From NCBI GenBank assembly GCA_948146395.1, contig OX411552.1, positions 1,598,001-1,662,000 on the forward strand: a stretch of DNA of 64,000 nt, in the 5' to 3' direction. The notes under the pieces were generated by a model. It ran no database searches. It saw nothing but the letters and a program-made list of their open reading frames with translations, and was not told the DNA's origin. This DNA comes from Fragum whitleyi (lineage: Eukaryota; Mollusca; Bivalvia; Cardiida; Cardiidae). How positions within the stretch are numbered: the stretch's first letter is position 1; the number at the start of each line of letters is the position of its first letter. Both the position numbers and the translations under genes were made by a program. Positions 45,501 to 54,900 of the stretch are shown here, one piece after another.

Positions 45501-46202
45501 TAAACCATTCTCTTTTTATCAAACAGAAGGTTGGCTAAAGCTATCTTACTAAAGTTCTTACATTTTTTTTTGGACATGCTGCATGAATGAGGAGACAGGT
45601 CTATGGTGGAAGTTCTCCTTCTGTGTGTTAATGATTCTCATAGGATAAAACAAACAGTCAATTACCTCAGGATGGTCTATTATAAGCTTCTTGGATGCTG
45701 CAAGACTGGTTACAAAAACAGCCACCTGGCAATATAAAGTTCTGTCTAGTAGCGTCTGAGGTCCATTAATACAGCGATTCAGCAGATCATAGCCAAGAAT
45801 TTCACTAGCCTCCGAATAAATATCTTCCACACCTGGGTATTGCAACAGCTCCTTCCCCATCCCAACAAATTGGCTGCCTTGGCCAGGAAATAACAGAATG
45901 GATGTTTTGCCAGGATGAACCTTTGTCTCATATTGTTTTAGCATTTGAATAAGCCCCTTATTACATTTAGTCACGACACTGGGGCCTGTATTTAATGAAG
46001 GGTCGTCTGCTACCGAGGACGCTTTCGCTTCTTTATCGCCCTGACCTGTGACAAGCCGATCATCTTGGGAAGAGAAGAAGCACCTTCGTAGTTGACATTC
46101 GAAACATTTGCTTTGAATAAAAGCACTGGTTATTTCTGTCCTTCGCGGTAAACCGACTGACTTTACTTTATTTGCAAGTAATTTAATTTGACAAGGGCGC
46201 AT
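36304..46202 (-). CDS. MCAT: malonyl-CoA:acyl carrier protein transacylase, mitochondrial (five coding exons)
   Basis: Exons in transcript order: 46202-45666, 41902-41815, 39081-38861, 37793-37606, 36514-36304 (1245 nt, 414 aa plus stop), GT-AG and in phase. The enzyme moves malonyl from CoA to mitochondrial ACP for type II fatty-acid synthesis. The N-terminus is basic, without acids over the first 22 residues (MRPCQIKLLANKVKSVGLPR), and RRCFFSSQ suits a matrix-targeting presequence. FPGQGSQFVGMG lies at 105-116; the nucleophile motif GFSVG has Ser191; the LRLRGLAMQ block has the carboxylate-binding Arg216; SGAFHT has catalytic His309. WEQIMHKIY and EVGPGKQLGW are near the C-terminus. ATG 46202 is chosen because it starts the presequence; an upstream in-frame ATG at about 46319 would add residues unlike a presequence. 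Intron 3 ends in a tandem array of its own acceptor. Confidence 0.97.
36515..37325 (-). other. MCAT intron 4 with repeat traces
   Basis: 36600-36660 holds a degraded M1 hairpin core. A family P hairpin is at 36719-36783. No other element was recognised before the M1 copy at 37326. Confidence 0.5.
36719..36783. repeat. short hairpin repeat, family P
   Basis: CAAAACTGTTGTAACTCCCT, a short loop ACACAT, and the complement AGGGAGTAACAACTGTTTT. The related hairpins at 39249 and 54462 have different arm sequence but the same plan. Confidence 0.65.
37326..37554 (+). mobile_element. M1 MITE, copy 3
   Basis: 229 bp; TTAACCCTTTGCTGTTTAAT to CAGGAAAGTGTTAA, central hairpin GAAATTGCTTCTGACAAGCA. In MCAT intron 4, 52 nt downstream of the exon 4 donor. 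Confidence 0.85.
37606..37793 (-). CDS. MCAT: MCAT coding exon 4
   Basis: After CTTACAG: ALEFLKKYGKEWGIKDYKPL, PVSGAFHTSLM with the catalytic His, then VAVWSSDSS. Donor AAT|GTAAGT. Its acceptor is unit 1 of a 27-bp array of ten similar acceptors. Confidence 0.95.
37784..38054 (-). repeat. 27-bp minisatellite made of splice-acceptor copies
   Basis: Ten units with exact 27-bp spacing. On the transcribed (minus) strand each reads pyrimidine tract TATTTTCTTTGTTTACAG then GCTCTAGAA, which are the first bases of MCAT exon 4. Seven units keep the AG; three (plus-strand CCAGTAAAC) read ACTG and lose it. 27 is a multiple of three and the units have no stop in the exon 4 frame. The left end lies in the exon, the right end against the M2 MITE at 38055. 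Confidence 0.93.
38055..38277 (+). mobile_element. M2 MITE, copy in MCAT intron 3
   Basis: TTAACCCTTGTCCTGCTG at the left, CAGCATGAATATACAG and AGGGTTGTG towards the right. Directly abuts the minisatellite. Confidence 0.6.
38640..38830 (-). repeat. family D fragment
   Basis: Minus strand: GGTATTGCTATTGCCTGATG, GGCATTCACTTGAAACAGGC, AAGGGGGATAACTTAAGATG. Ends just outside MCAT exon 3. Confidence 0.6.
38861..39081 (-). CDS. MCAT: MCAT coding exon 3
   Basis: After TTTTTTAG: GVQLLRLRGLAMQEASEVES, then VFLGADSKIR, PEPVCEIGIHLS, VISGHIP. Donor CCT|GTAAGT, phase 0. Confidence 0.95.
39249..39325. repeat. short hairpin repeat, family P
   Basis: GAAACAGTTGTAACTGCC, a loop, GGCAGTTACAACTGTTTC. In MCAT intron 2. 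Confidence 0.65.
39517..39747 (+). mobile_element. M2 MITE, copy in MCAT intron 2
   Basis: TTAAGCCTTGTCATGGTAAA to CAGCATGATAAGGTTTAA, with GCACATATGTGCAGTCTGAT inside. 231 bp. Confidence 0.75.
39824..41325 (+). mobile_element. hairpin-ended element, family A, copy 1
   Basis: 1502 bp. 5' hairpin AGCTCCACTGGCCGAAGGCC and AGCGAGCTATTGTCATGG; CGTCCGTGCG microsatellite to 39925; about eight units of roughly 157 bp (CTTTGAACAACATCTCCTCC, TTTCAATGAAACTT, ATATGGGCGTGGCAGGGC). It closes AAAGCCAGTGGAGCGATA, hairpin AGGCCCTCTTGGGCCT, CTTGTT. No coding content; the short frames in it are unit shadows. Confidence 0.85.
41340..41600 (+). mobile_element. M2-like MITE, worn
   Basis: TTAACCCTTGACATGCTGAA at the left; the right end is unclear (GCAAGAATATTCAGTG near 41572). 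Confidence 0.5.
41815..41902 (-). CDS. MCAT: MCAT coding exon 2
   Basis: 88 nt after TTTCAG: ALDHIAGIAGFSVGEITALV and onward. Carries the catalytic Ser. Donor GATG|GTAAAT, phase 1. Too short for ORF calling but unmistakable. Confidence 0.95.
42139..43435 (+). mobile_element. hairpin-ended element, family B, copy 4, with 8 x 144-bp array
   Basis: AGCTCACCTGAGCACGAAGT, GCTCAAGGTGAGCTTTT, GTCCGTCGTGCGTCG; then eight regular units from about 42222 to 43379 (CTTGTGGACACTCTAGAGGC, CAACCTGAAAATTGGTCAGA, GGTCAAGTGGGGTCAAAAAC, TAGGTCACGGGGTC). It ends CAGGTGAGCGATTA, hairpin AGGGCCACTATGGCCCT, CTTGTT. The frames of 61-119 codons inside are products of the array. Confidence 0.87.
43436..43515 (+). repeat. 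family O repeat, copy 4 (partial)
   Basis: GAGAGGCAAGTTGCAGTGGA, TAAGCAAATGAGAGAC. Here the octamer reads AAGCAAAT, with one change. Confidence 0.55.
43520..45305 (-). mobile_element. SINE split by a hAT-like element
   Basis: The SINE tail half is at 43520-43585 (plus strand GTTTTAAGCTGCTTTTAACA), the head half at 45086-45305 (GGAGCACCAAACAATGGATT ... GCTACGGTGGCAGC). The two halves join across ATATC exactly as in intact copies of the family (28457, 60697). Confidence 0.75.
43586..45085. mobile_element. 1.5-kb hAT-like element with ATATC duplication
   Basis: Ends CAGGGGTTGAAAAAT and AATTTTCAACCCCTG; ATATC at 43581-43585 and at 45086-45090. Subterminal GGGCAAGTGGAATTTTC and CTCGCCC motifs. 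No transposase-like ORF; non-autonomous. The 5-bp duplication would fit the hAT5 group. Confidence 0.8.
45666..46202 (-). CDS. MCAT: MCAT coding exon 1
   Basis: Residues 1-179: targeting sequence, a variable linker and the FPGQGSQ block to ..LIIDHPE. Donor GAG|GTAATT. Confidence 0.93.
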
Positions 46203-46770
46203 GTTTTTGTTTTGATTGTACACGTGCGTCTCGGTGACAGAGATCGGTGTGTGTGAGTTATGAAAGTGTAAAATATACAAAGAGAATCGGGGAGGGATGG
46301 GGTATTTTCGTATACGCACACCGTTTTACCACGCTTCATTGAATTTCCCGCGAAAATTTTGACACGTGATTTGAACAACAAAAACAATAGATAGCATCAA
46401 AACGGATTGTAATAAAAGGTAAGCTCTACACATTAATTCATGCCAATTAATCAAATATTTTCATTTGACTTTAACTTGAATAACCTGCTGTTACTGTCAT
46501 GTTCGAATTTGGCTTTGAAAGGACTGATTGACAGCACTGCTGTGTAACGTTGATTCTAAGACAACAAAAATGCAGTGGAACAACCCCTTTAGATAAAGAA
46601 TATAAAAGAGCACTGTTTTGATTATTTCCTTCTCTCTATCGCTTTCATGGAGAGGTTCCCATTTAGCTGATCGAATCTGCTATTAATTACTGATGATGAA
46701 AGAGACAGTTTTAGTGTTTGATGTTGCATGGTGCTAGATTCAGATGTTGGAGTGAGTTATTTCCTTCTAA
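46203..46770. other. MCAT upstream region
   Basis: The probable MCAT promoter and 5' UTR on the minus strand. CACGTG-type E-box (TGACACGTGATTTG) near 46362 and a GC-rich CCCGCGAAAATTTTG (E2F-like TTCCCGCGAA on the plus strand at 46346). The start site cannot be located by eye. Confidence 0.35.
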
Positions 46771-48469
46771 GCCGCCGTCATATCGCAGTTGCAAGCGTGT
46801 CGGACTGTATCATAAAAGGCTCTAGGTTCGATTCCAGACGGCAGCACTCATTTTATTTGTTTTCCACCAATGGGTTTTATTAGCTGCAATAATGTACCCC
46901 TCTTTCTGATATGCTGCCGGTCGAGGGCTACAATTTCCTCCCTATTTGTTTTTTGTTGCAATTATCAAATTTCTGTTTTTCAAACTGAGAGGTTATCTAA
47001 GAGCTAATGTCATTCCTACCTTAGTTTTGAAAGCAAATAATGATAAAGGAACCAATACATCACTTGTATTTTTCTTAAAAAGGTGTTTTCTATTTCAATT
47101 GTTCAAATTTTCGAATTTCGGGGGCCATGACAGTTATGTTGATCATGTGATTTATTGTGACGTCACTTTGTTTACTTATTCTATGCTGTCAAAACAGGTG
47201 CTGGGTAAAAAGCATAGTAGCTATTTTTACCTACCTTTCAAAACCTTTGCGAATTTGAAGCATCTAGAAGCCTGTATCAATCTACTACCTTACCAATTTA
47301 AGTGACTTTACAATATTTTTCATTCAATTTTCATATTTTATTATGATCAAAGCAAGTTTGTTTACAAAAAAATACTACGGCTCCCAACTATGGCGACCTC
47401 ATTTTTCATTAGCTGAATTTTGGCGGGAAACGGGAGAACTCACGTGATTTTCAATAACATCAACCAAAATGGCTGACTTTGAAGGGAAAAAGTACGATTT
47501 TCAGACAGTGATACTAATTAAAAGTGAAATTCATGGAATATTTAAATTTATGGCGATAAATTTTTATTGGGACTTATAAATGAATTTAACATAGAAACAT
47601 AGAATAAAGATGGACCGCGTCGTATCCCTCCCACATCAGATTATCAAAGGAGGGATACGTTATCGTATCTAGGGTTTTATAAACATTAAACAGAGTGATA
47701 CCAGCTGGAATCAAGGAAAGAATTTAATGGTACAGTCAACTAGCCAATAGCGGATCATGACCAATAGCGGATCACTTTGATTTCCATCTTCAATTACTTT
47801 CATTTGCAAATGCCGAAGAAGAAACTAATATTCTATCCCAAGACACTGTCCATCTCTTCGTAGCATAACAAAATTTTGACAGTTCACATTGTTGTTGTAG
47901 TGCTTCAGACCGACGAAACGCTAGTCATGCTTCTGTTCGACTGGAAGATTACGTCATAAGAAATTTCAAAGAAAAGAATTGGTCTTCAAAATTGAAGGCG
48001 AGTAAACGAGTACGACTTCAAATAGTGGATGAAATCACGAAAAGGGGGCATACATTGTTGGTTCTCTATGCTTTCGCATGGTTTTATCCACCTTTTTGTG
48101 TACAATAAAAAGAAACAATCCCCAACCCTTACTCGCCACTAGCGGATCAGCTGTGCGCATCGTAGGGGGCGTCTCAAAATAAGCAAACCAAATAGTTTAC
48201 AAAGATAACCGCGCCGAATCTAGCTACTTATGCATTTTGATTTGTTGTATTGAAGTTCTTAAAGAAAAAAATGATGAGAAATTTTATCGATCCCAATTCT
48301 TATCTAGTTTTGATTAATTCTGAAAACATTGTATTAAATTGAGAAATGACCTATTATGCTATATTTAGATCATTTATCTGTTAAGCAATGTCGTTGTTTG
48401 ACAGCAGTAGCTGATGAAATTTCCCAGAATTTTTGCAAATTTGGCTGTGTTTTTTTTTATACCAGTACA

Positions 48470-48720
48470 TTGAAAGATCGGGATAATATTGATTGACCAT
48501 TTTCCGTCTGTCTGTCTGCAACACTTAACAAAAAAAACAATCCCCAACATTGCCAATTACTCCAAGTTTTTTCAAGATACCATGTTCATAGTTGGTATGT
48601 TAGATCTCAATAGTGCGCATCTACAGATACCAAGGTCAACCTCATGTGACGAGGTCATGAAAATGGCCTTATCTGGGGTATTTGTCTTTCACAAAAACTT
48701 TCTTTTTTTTTGTAAAAAAA
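48470..48720 (+). mobile_element. hairpin-ended element, family C, copy 1
   Basis: AAAGATCGGGATAATATTGA, CCGTCTGTCTGTCTG, AGATACCAAGGTCAACCTCA, ending GTATTTGTCTTTCACAAA. The 5' hairpin is partly lost. Confidence 0.6.
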
Positions 48721-49606
48721 GTGTTTTAAATTGTTTGTTGGCCATGGTCTAAATGTTAAAGGGCTGTAACATTGGAAGTTTTTTTCCCCAAAAATACCTT
48801 AACTAGATCTGCGTCTTGAATGAAAAAGGTGGTAGTAAGGAGATTACAGAAGTATCTGGCCATAGATATCAGATTCTCTACCTATATAAATGTATCAAAC
48901 CAGAGGGAAAAAAATAATTGAAAAGTTTGAAAAATTTGCCCAAATTATGGTGGTTAGAAAAGTAATTGCTTTTGGGTATTATTTTATCATTTTCAATTGA
49001 TCTTCAACTCTAATGTTTTAAAGATACTTTGATACTTTTTTTAAAAAAGAAAACAGGACTGTAAAAGAAGCCTCGGTTGCTTGCCACACACAATTACTTT
49101 AAAGATTTTATTTCATCAAGTATGTTTAAGGCCCCATCACTCCTACCAATTGTCTGCAGCCTCTATCAAAATTTGATACAGTTACATCATGAAAATAAGT
49201 TAAAGGCACTGTTGTCAACAATACCAGAAGGTTCTGCAATAGAACTGCTCTAAATAAGTGTTTTTAGATTCACTATATCGCAAAACAAAATAAATGATTT
49301 GCCGCAAGGATAAGTGTAAACGTACATGGATTTCTGAACCATGCTTGGCATGGGCCAGGAAAACAAAATGTACATGACGATTTGGTTGTAACAAATTACT
49401 TTTTTGTTTCCCATGCAAATTTCTACCTAGAATAAGAAAAGTTTTTTAACAATACATGCCGTCGTTGTTATTCTAAAATCTCGTAACGACAGCTTTGATC
49501 AAGCTGTAGTAACGAAGTGAAAATTTTGTCTGGTAACAGGTAGGTGGTTAGAACTGTCATTCTAGTTGCAAGTGTACAAGTGATTTATATTTCTCTCCAA
49601 CGGTTT

Positions 49607-49953
49607 CAGGGCTTTTTTTCTAGAAATTGGGAAGAGGCCTTAGCCTGTTCATTTTGGGAAATTTTAGCACACTATTCAAAACAATTGGGAAACATAATTT
49701 TAACAAAAGAAAGTACTTAAAGTGAGATTCATGCATTATTTTCAAGATTTAATGATAAATGACTATATTCAAGGGGTCTTATCAGTGTTGAAATTAATAT
49801 TAAAACAAATTTTGAAGAAAATAAATCACAACAATGCTAAAATAAGCTGTAATTTTGGGAAATTTTTCTGCCGCAAGTGGGAAAAAAGGAGCCTTTTTTG
49901 AATTGGGAAGTAGCCTTTTATAGGCCCCTGCTAAAGAACGAGAAAAAGCCCTG
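49607..49953. mobile_element. 347-bp hAT-like element with GGTTT duplication
   Basis: CAGGGCTTTTTTTC ... GAGAAAAAGCCCTG, with GGTTT at 49602-49606 and 49954-49958. Subterminal AATTGGGAA repeats on both sides. Confidence 0.78.
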
Positions 49954-50295
49954 GGTTTCAACTGAAAAGGTCCATATTTTCAATTTTCCATAACTGAAAA
50001 AAGTGACACTTTAAAATTCTGGTACAGTGCTTATTTTTTTTAAATTTCAACCAGCCCAAAATTGTGTCATGTGTAAATGGGTAGATACTGAAACAAATGA
50101 TAATTTTAGGATTTGAAAAATCAGGAATTGGAAAATGAAAAATGATAGGATTACATGTAACATTTTGTTACAATGTTTCTTACACAGAAGGCGATTAATT
50201 GAATATTACAAATTCAAATTGATGCAGTCTAAAAACCAGTCAAAAAACGTAGTTTAAGTTTGGATTGATGAAATATATAAAAACCTTTGGTTTTT

Positions 50296-51312
50296 AGCTC
50301 CACTGGCTGAAAGCCACTGGGGCTATTGTCATGGCGTTGAGTCCGTCGTGCGTCCGTGCGTCAGGTCGTAAACTTTTTCTTTAAAAATCTTCTCCTCAGA
50401 AACTACTGAATGGATTTCAACCAAACTTCACAGGAATGATCCTTGGGTGACCCTCTTTCAAAGTTGTTCAAGAAATTTTGATCCAATGCAAATCATGGAT
50501 TTAATGGGCGTGGCTAATTTCCAAATATGGTAAAAAGTGACTTTTCTCAGAAACTAACTGATAGATTTCAACCAAATTTTACATGACTGATCCTTGGGTG
50601 ACCCTTTATCAGTCTACAAAAAATTATTGTGATCAGATGAAAAATATGTATTTCATGGGCGGAGGTCATTTCTCTATATGTTATATAGTGAAAACTTAGG
50701 AAGTCATTTTCTCAGAAACTAACAGATAGATATCAACCAAATTTTACATGAATGATCCTTGGGTGACCCTTTATAAGTCTACCAAAATTTATTGTGATGA
50801 GATGAAAAATATGTTTTTTATAGGCGGAGGTCATTTCTCTATATGTTATATAGTGAAAACTTTGAAAATCATTTTCTCAGAATCTATTGTTTGGATTTCA
50901 ACCAAATTTCACTGGAATGATTCTTGATTGATCCTTTATCAGTCTACAATAAATCATTGTGATCAGATAGAAAACATGCATTTTATTGGCGGAGGTCATT
51001 TCTCTATATGTTATATAGTGGAAACTTTGAGTATCATTTTCTCAGAATCGAATTTTTGGATATCAACCAAATTTCACTTGAATGATCCTTGAGTGACCCT
51101 TTATCAGTCTACCAAAAAATATTGTGATTGGATGGAAAATATGTATTTTATGAGCGGAGGTTATTTCTCTATATGTTATAAAGTTGAAACTTTGAAAATC
51201 ATTTTCAACATCAGTAGAACCCAAAATATGTAAAAATCTAGTCAATCTTTTTATTGCTTTTACACAAATTTCAAGCCTGTGGAGCGACTCAAGCCATTCA
51301 TGGCTTTCTAGT
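50296..51312 (+). mobile_element. hairpin-ended element, family E, copy 3
   Basis: AGCTCCACTGGCTGAAAGCC, CATGGCGTTGAGTCCGTC, four units with CAACCAAATTT(C/T)ACTG, end GCCTGTGGAGCGACTC, hairpin AAGCCATTCATGGCTT, TCTAG. About 1017 bp. Confidence 0.82.
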
Positions 51313-51873
51313 ATACTTTTTTTAGACAGTTAAATCTTCAATATGTTGATTATTAGTTAATTTGTGTTGTAAGAAGCTTGATAAATAAATGTCTACTCAA
51401 TGATTTCGTTTGTCCTACTCAATTAATATTGGAATGACAAAATTATTGTAAAAACCACTTCTAACGGAAGAAAACATGTTGGTTTGACAGTGATGACAGG
51501 TCAAAACCATTTTGAGACAGCCCCCAGAGTCATCTTATCACGTGATCCGCTATTGGCCAAATTGATCCGGAAATGGCTAATTTACGTATACTAGTATTTC
51601 CCGGACGATGCAACTGTTTTGATTGATTGACTCAAGATGTATGTTGCACTTCAAAGTGTACAAATTTTATTGCCTTCTAGGACCAAAATCGGGATTCTGT
51701 CACGTTTCTTTGAAAAATAATCAACAAAGTTTTCACTAGTGATCCGCTATTGGCCAGTTGACTGTAGAACTGGTGTGAGGTATACCAGAAATCCATTTAT
51801 AGGTGCTCCAGCCACGGCAATATGACTGAAATAATGTTGAACGGATTTTGTATTATTCTTGCTGTTGTTTCAG

Positions 51874-51970
51874 ATGTCCTCCCCTGTGACACCGAGAAGA
51901 CGAAGTAAGCGTGGCAGGACAGATGAACCAGGAAGCCCTTCCTCTGATGTGTCATCCAAACCAGCTACAC
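51874..51970 (+). CDS. MCM4: MCM4 coding exon 1
   Basis: ATG immediately after [30 protein letters not shown] and onward. Donor ACAC|GTAGGG. The SINE tail ends about 25 nt before this acceptor. Confidence 0.9.
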
Positions 51971-54900
51971 GTAGGGGCACATACTGAGCTTTGTACCTAA
52001 TGAGTCGTAATGACACATTTAAACATCTTTAACTGTAGTTGACATTGGGTAGAATTACAGCAGGGAAAATTACTTGCTATTTAAAGTTGGGGGCCAAGAC
52101 TTCCTAAATTCAATATTTAACAAAAGAGGTATAAGCATTTTTCCAAAAGATCTAGGGGCCCAGCCTAAAATCTAGGGGCCATGGGCGACTGGGCCCCTGC
52201 TAGTCTTTTTTCCTGCACAGCCTGGTTCCTGGTAAGCTTGGTAGATTGCCATATTTAATAGTGCTCTTGGGGTCATAGGTTAGAATCACATGTAGGGCAC
52301 AGTTTGCTGCCTTGACTTTTGTATGGGACTGGCTCCAATTGGTTTAAATGGGAAGAATCAAAATCAGATACCTGGTTAGCCTGGGGGAGCGCTTTACTAG
52401 TGTTCTGAAGGTCATGGGTTCGAGTTCCATGTCATTCGCACTTTCCCTACTTGATAACTTTATTGTATAGAAATTTAACTCAACCAGGGGTGTAGAAATA
52501 TTATCCTACCCCAGGGATAATTCTGGCTCAGAAAATCATGTGTAAAAATACCTCATTTAGCTAAATCAGGTGTTTAAAATGCTACTCGTCTGCTTGTCCT
52601 GCATGATTTTTTCCTTCTTTGTCTATATAAGCAGGACAAGTGGATATTGCAAAATTTCACTTATGAAATGAATGTATCACTATATTTTCTTGTATAACAG
52701 GACGAGTAGAAATTTCAAGCCCTGTAAATGTAATGAGAAATTAATAATTTTTAGCGAGAAGTTTTACCAAATCCTTCACTAAATTACATTTTTGCTATGA
52801 TATTTTTCTCTCATTACACAGGTTTCAATGAGATTTCTGGCAGAAAAATGAGAGAATCTCTCAATATTTTGCCCCAAAATGATCCCTGCTACCCTAGAAA
52901 TTGGGTCTAACATAAGACTTTAACTACTACTGCTAAGCTAGTGGGCTCTTGGTTGTGGTTCATGCCAACATCATCTTTTTAGCTCTCCACGAAGGTGAGC
53001 TATTGTGATCTGTCACTGTCCGCCTGTTGTCTCGCCACAACATCTTCAAAATTTCAAGGCCAACCTTCGAAGGCATGTTAATTGGGTGAGGGTCTACCAA
53101 ATTTGTCCATAAAAATTTTCCTACAAAAACTTTGTTTGCCAAGGTATCAGAGAGTTATAAACTATTTTATATGGAGGTAAAAAAGGAAATATTTCAAAAT
53201 CTTCAGTTAATATGTAAGGCCCAGATGTTTGATTTCTTGAACCACTGGGCCAATTTCAATAAAACTTTACCAGAATGTTCCTTAGGCGACCCTTTTCGTG
53301 AAATTTTGATTGGCCCATAAATATGGGCTTGGCAGGGCGGGGTTTATTTTGAGTTTGGTCAGTAATGAATGGGTGGGAAGGGTCTATTATGACTATAAAT
53401 TCTTGAAAAAAATCCTTTCTTCAACTATTAGGCAAATTTGAGTGAAATTTTGCCAGAAATATATTTGGTTGAGACCCACTGGACCAATAAAATTCAGATG
53501 AGTAGTTTAGGGGCATTCTGGCCCTGTTGCTTTATCTAAACACTCCATGCTCTGATTAAATTTCTGTGTATTACAGCCAGAAGAAGTGCAAGAAAATCAA
53601 AGCCATTAGATACAGTGGACGAAACAACTTCACCGCCGGCTAAAGGACGCAGGGTAGATAACTCACCAGGTGGTGACCTAGTTCCGTTACCATCGTCCCC
53701 GGCAGGTGCAGCCGGGGATTCTTCACTCTTCTCTAGTCCACCACAGTCTAAAACAGGAGGTATGGCTAGACTAAAAAGGGGCTCTTGTTTAACCCTTAAA
53801 CCAGGGTTTTAACCCTCAATAATCAGAAAATACCCTATTTTGACCCCTGACATTTTCTGGGGGGTCATTTCGAACTTTGTTAGCTCAGCCATTTTCAGAG
53901 AAAACCCGAGGTATTGCTATAGCCTTGCCGTCTTAGTTGTTGTGCGAAAAACTTTGACATTTTATTATATCTATGGTTCTAATGAAGGCATTCACTCAAA
54001 ACTTGGTACACATGTTCACCATGAAAAGACCAATCTTTATTATCAAGGGGGATAACTCTAGATGCATTTTGTGTAAATAATGCCCCTTTTTCGACTTACA
54101 TTTTTATATACCATTCAGCTTTCAACAGCTGAGCTTAGGCACCAGTAAGCGGAGCTCTTGTAAATTTTCAGTAAAACATCTTGATACTGCTACATGTCAA
54201 TGTTTCAGAATTAATTGTCATCTTCATAGCCTTTTAAGCGATTCATACGTCATATGAATCTTTCATAAGGATATGAAGGACACAATTAAACAAGTCAATT
54301 TGCATAGTCTGATCATTTTGATGTTTTGACCCATTAAACAGCAGGGTTTTTTTTTCAAGAAATTTAGTCAAGGGGTCAATGACTTTAGAGATTTAAAAGC
54401 TAGCACAAGCCCTGAAATTGGAAATGGACAAATTTTAGAAGAGATTCAGAAAACATATCGAGGGAAAAGGCAAAGCTATTGTAAGTCCCTATAGAAGCAT
54501 AGGCACTTACAATAGTTTTGCTCTGACCCCTCGATATAATCTTAAATGTCACATTTCAATACAGTCAAAAATGTTATGGTATTTTCAGCTCCAACCAGTG
54601 AGATAGACTTGAGTTCCCCACTGAATTATGGTACTCCAAGTTCAAGAGGTGGTCCCAGGACACCAGGGATGGGGGGGACACCGGTCCGTCACCGTCCAGA
54701 TATACAGAGTGCCAAGAAGGTTAGAACTGTCACTATTGGTGGATCTGATCCTAGTGTAAGTGTCTGGATTACTTGTTGTTATTCAAAGCTATGGCTCTGC
54801 ACTAACCTATTTTTGCCTCCAGTCTGATAGACCTACTAGTCATAAACTGCACAGATCCTTCCTGATGAAAACATGTCCACCAGAAAAATTTATGCTTATT

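Larger units (their letters stand above)
47732..51773. mobile_element. 4-kb inverted-repeat element with TA ends
   Basis: The left end TACAGTCAACTAGCCAATAG (continuing CGGATCA) and the right end its complement over 27 bp with one mismatch. Taking TA as the target duplication, the ends are CAGTCAACTGGCC, of the kind seen in Tc1/mariner/pogo elements. GCGGATCA motifs are repeated inside both ends (47757, 48140, 51545, 51745). No transposase ORF; family C, hAT-like and family E elements are nested inside. Confidence 0.75.
46771..51850 (+). mobile_element. SINE split by later insertions
   Basis: A tRNA-like head (46771-46844, ending GGTTCGATTCCAGACGGC) and a start of body (TTTTCCACCAATGGG). A further body piece is at about 47685-47731 (AAGGAAAGAATTTAATGG) and the tail at 51774-51850 (GAACTGGTGTGAGGTATACC, AGGTGCTCC). 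What separates the first two pieces (about 46880-47685) is not recognised. The last two are separated by the 4-kb element. Confidence 0.6.

Noticed and set aside
46203..46319. Longer MCAT N-terminus from the ATG near 46319
   Set aside because: The extension (MRIRKYPIPP...) ahead of MRPCQIK is not needed for targeting and includes acidic and aromatic stretches unlike a presequence; it cannot be excluded without a cDNA.
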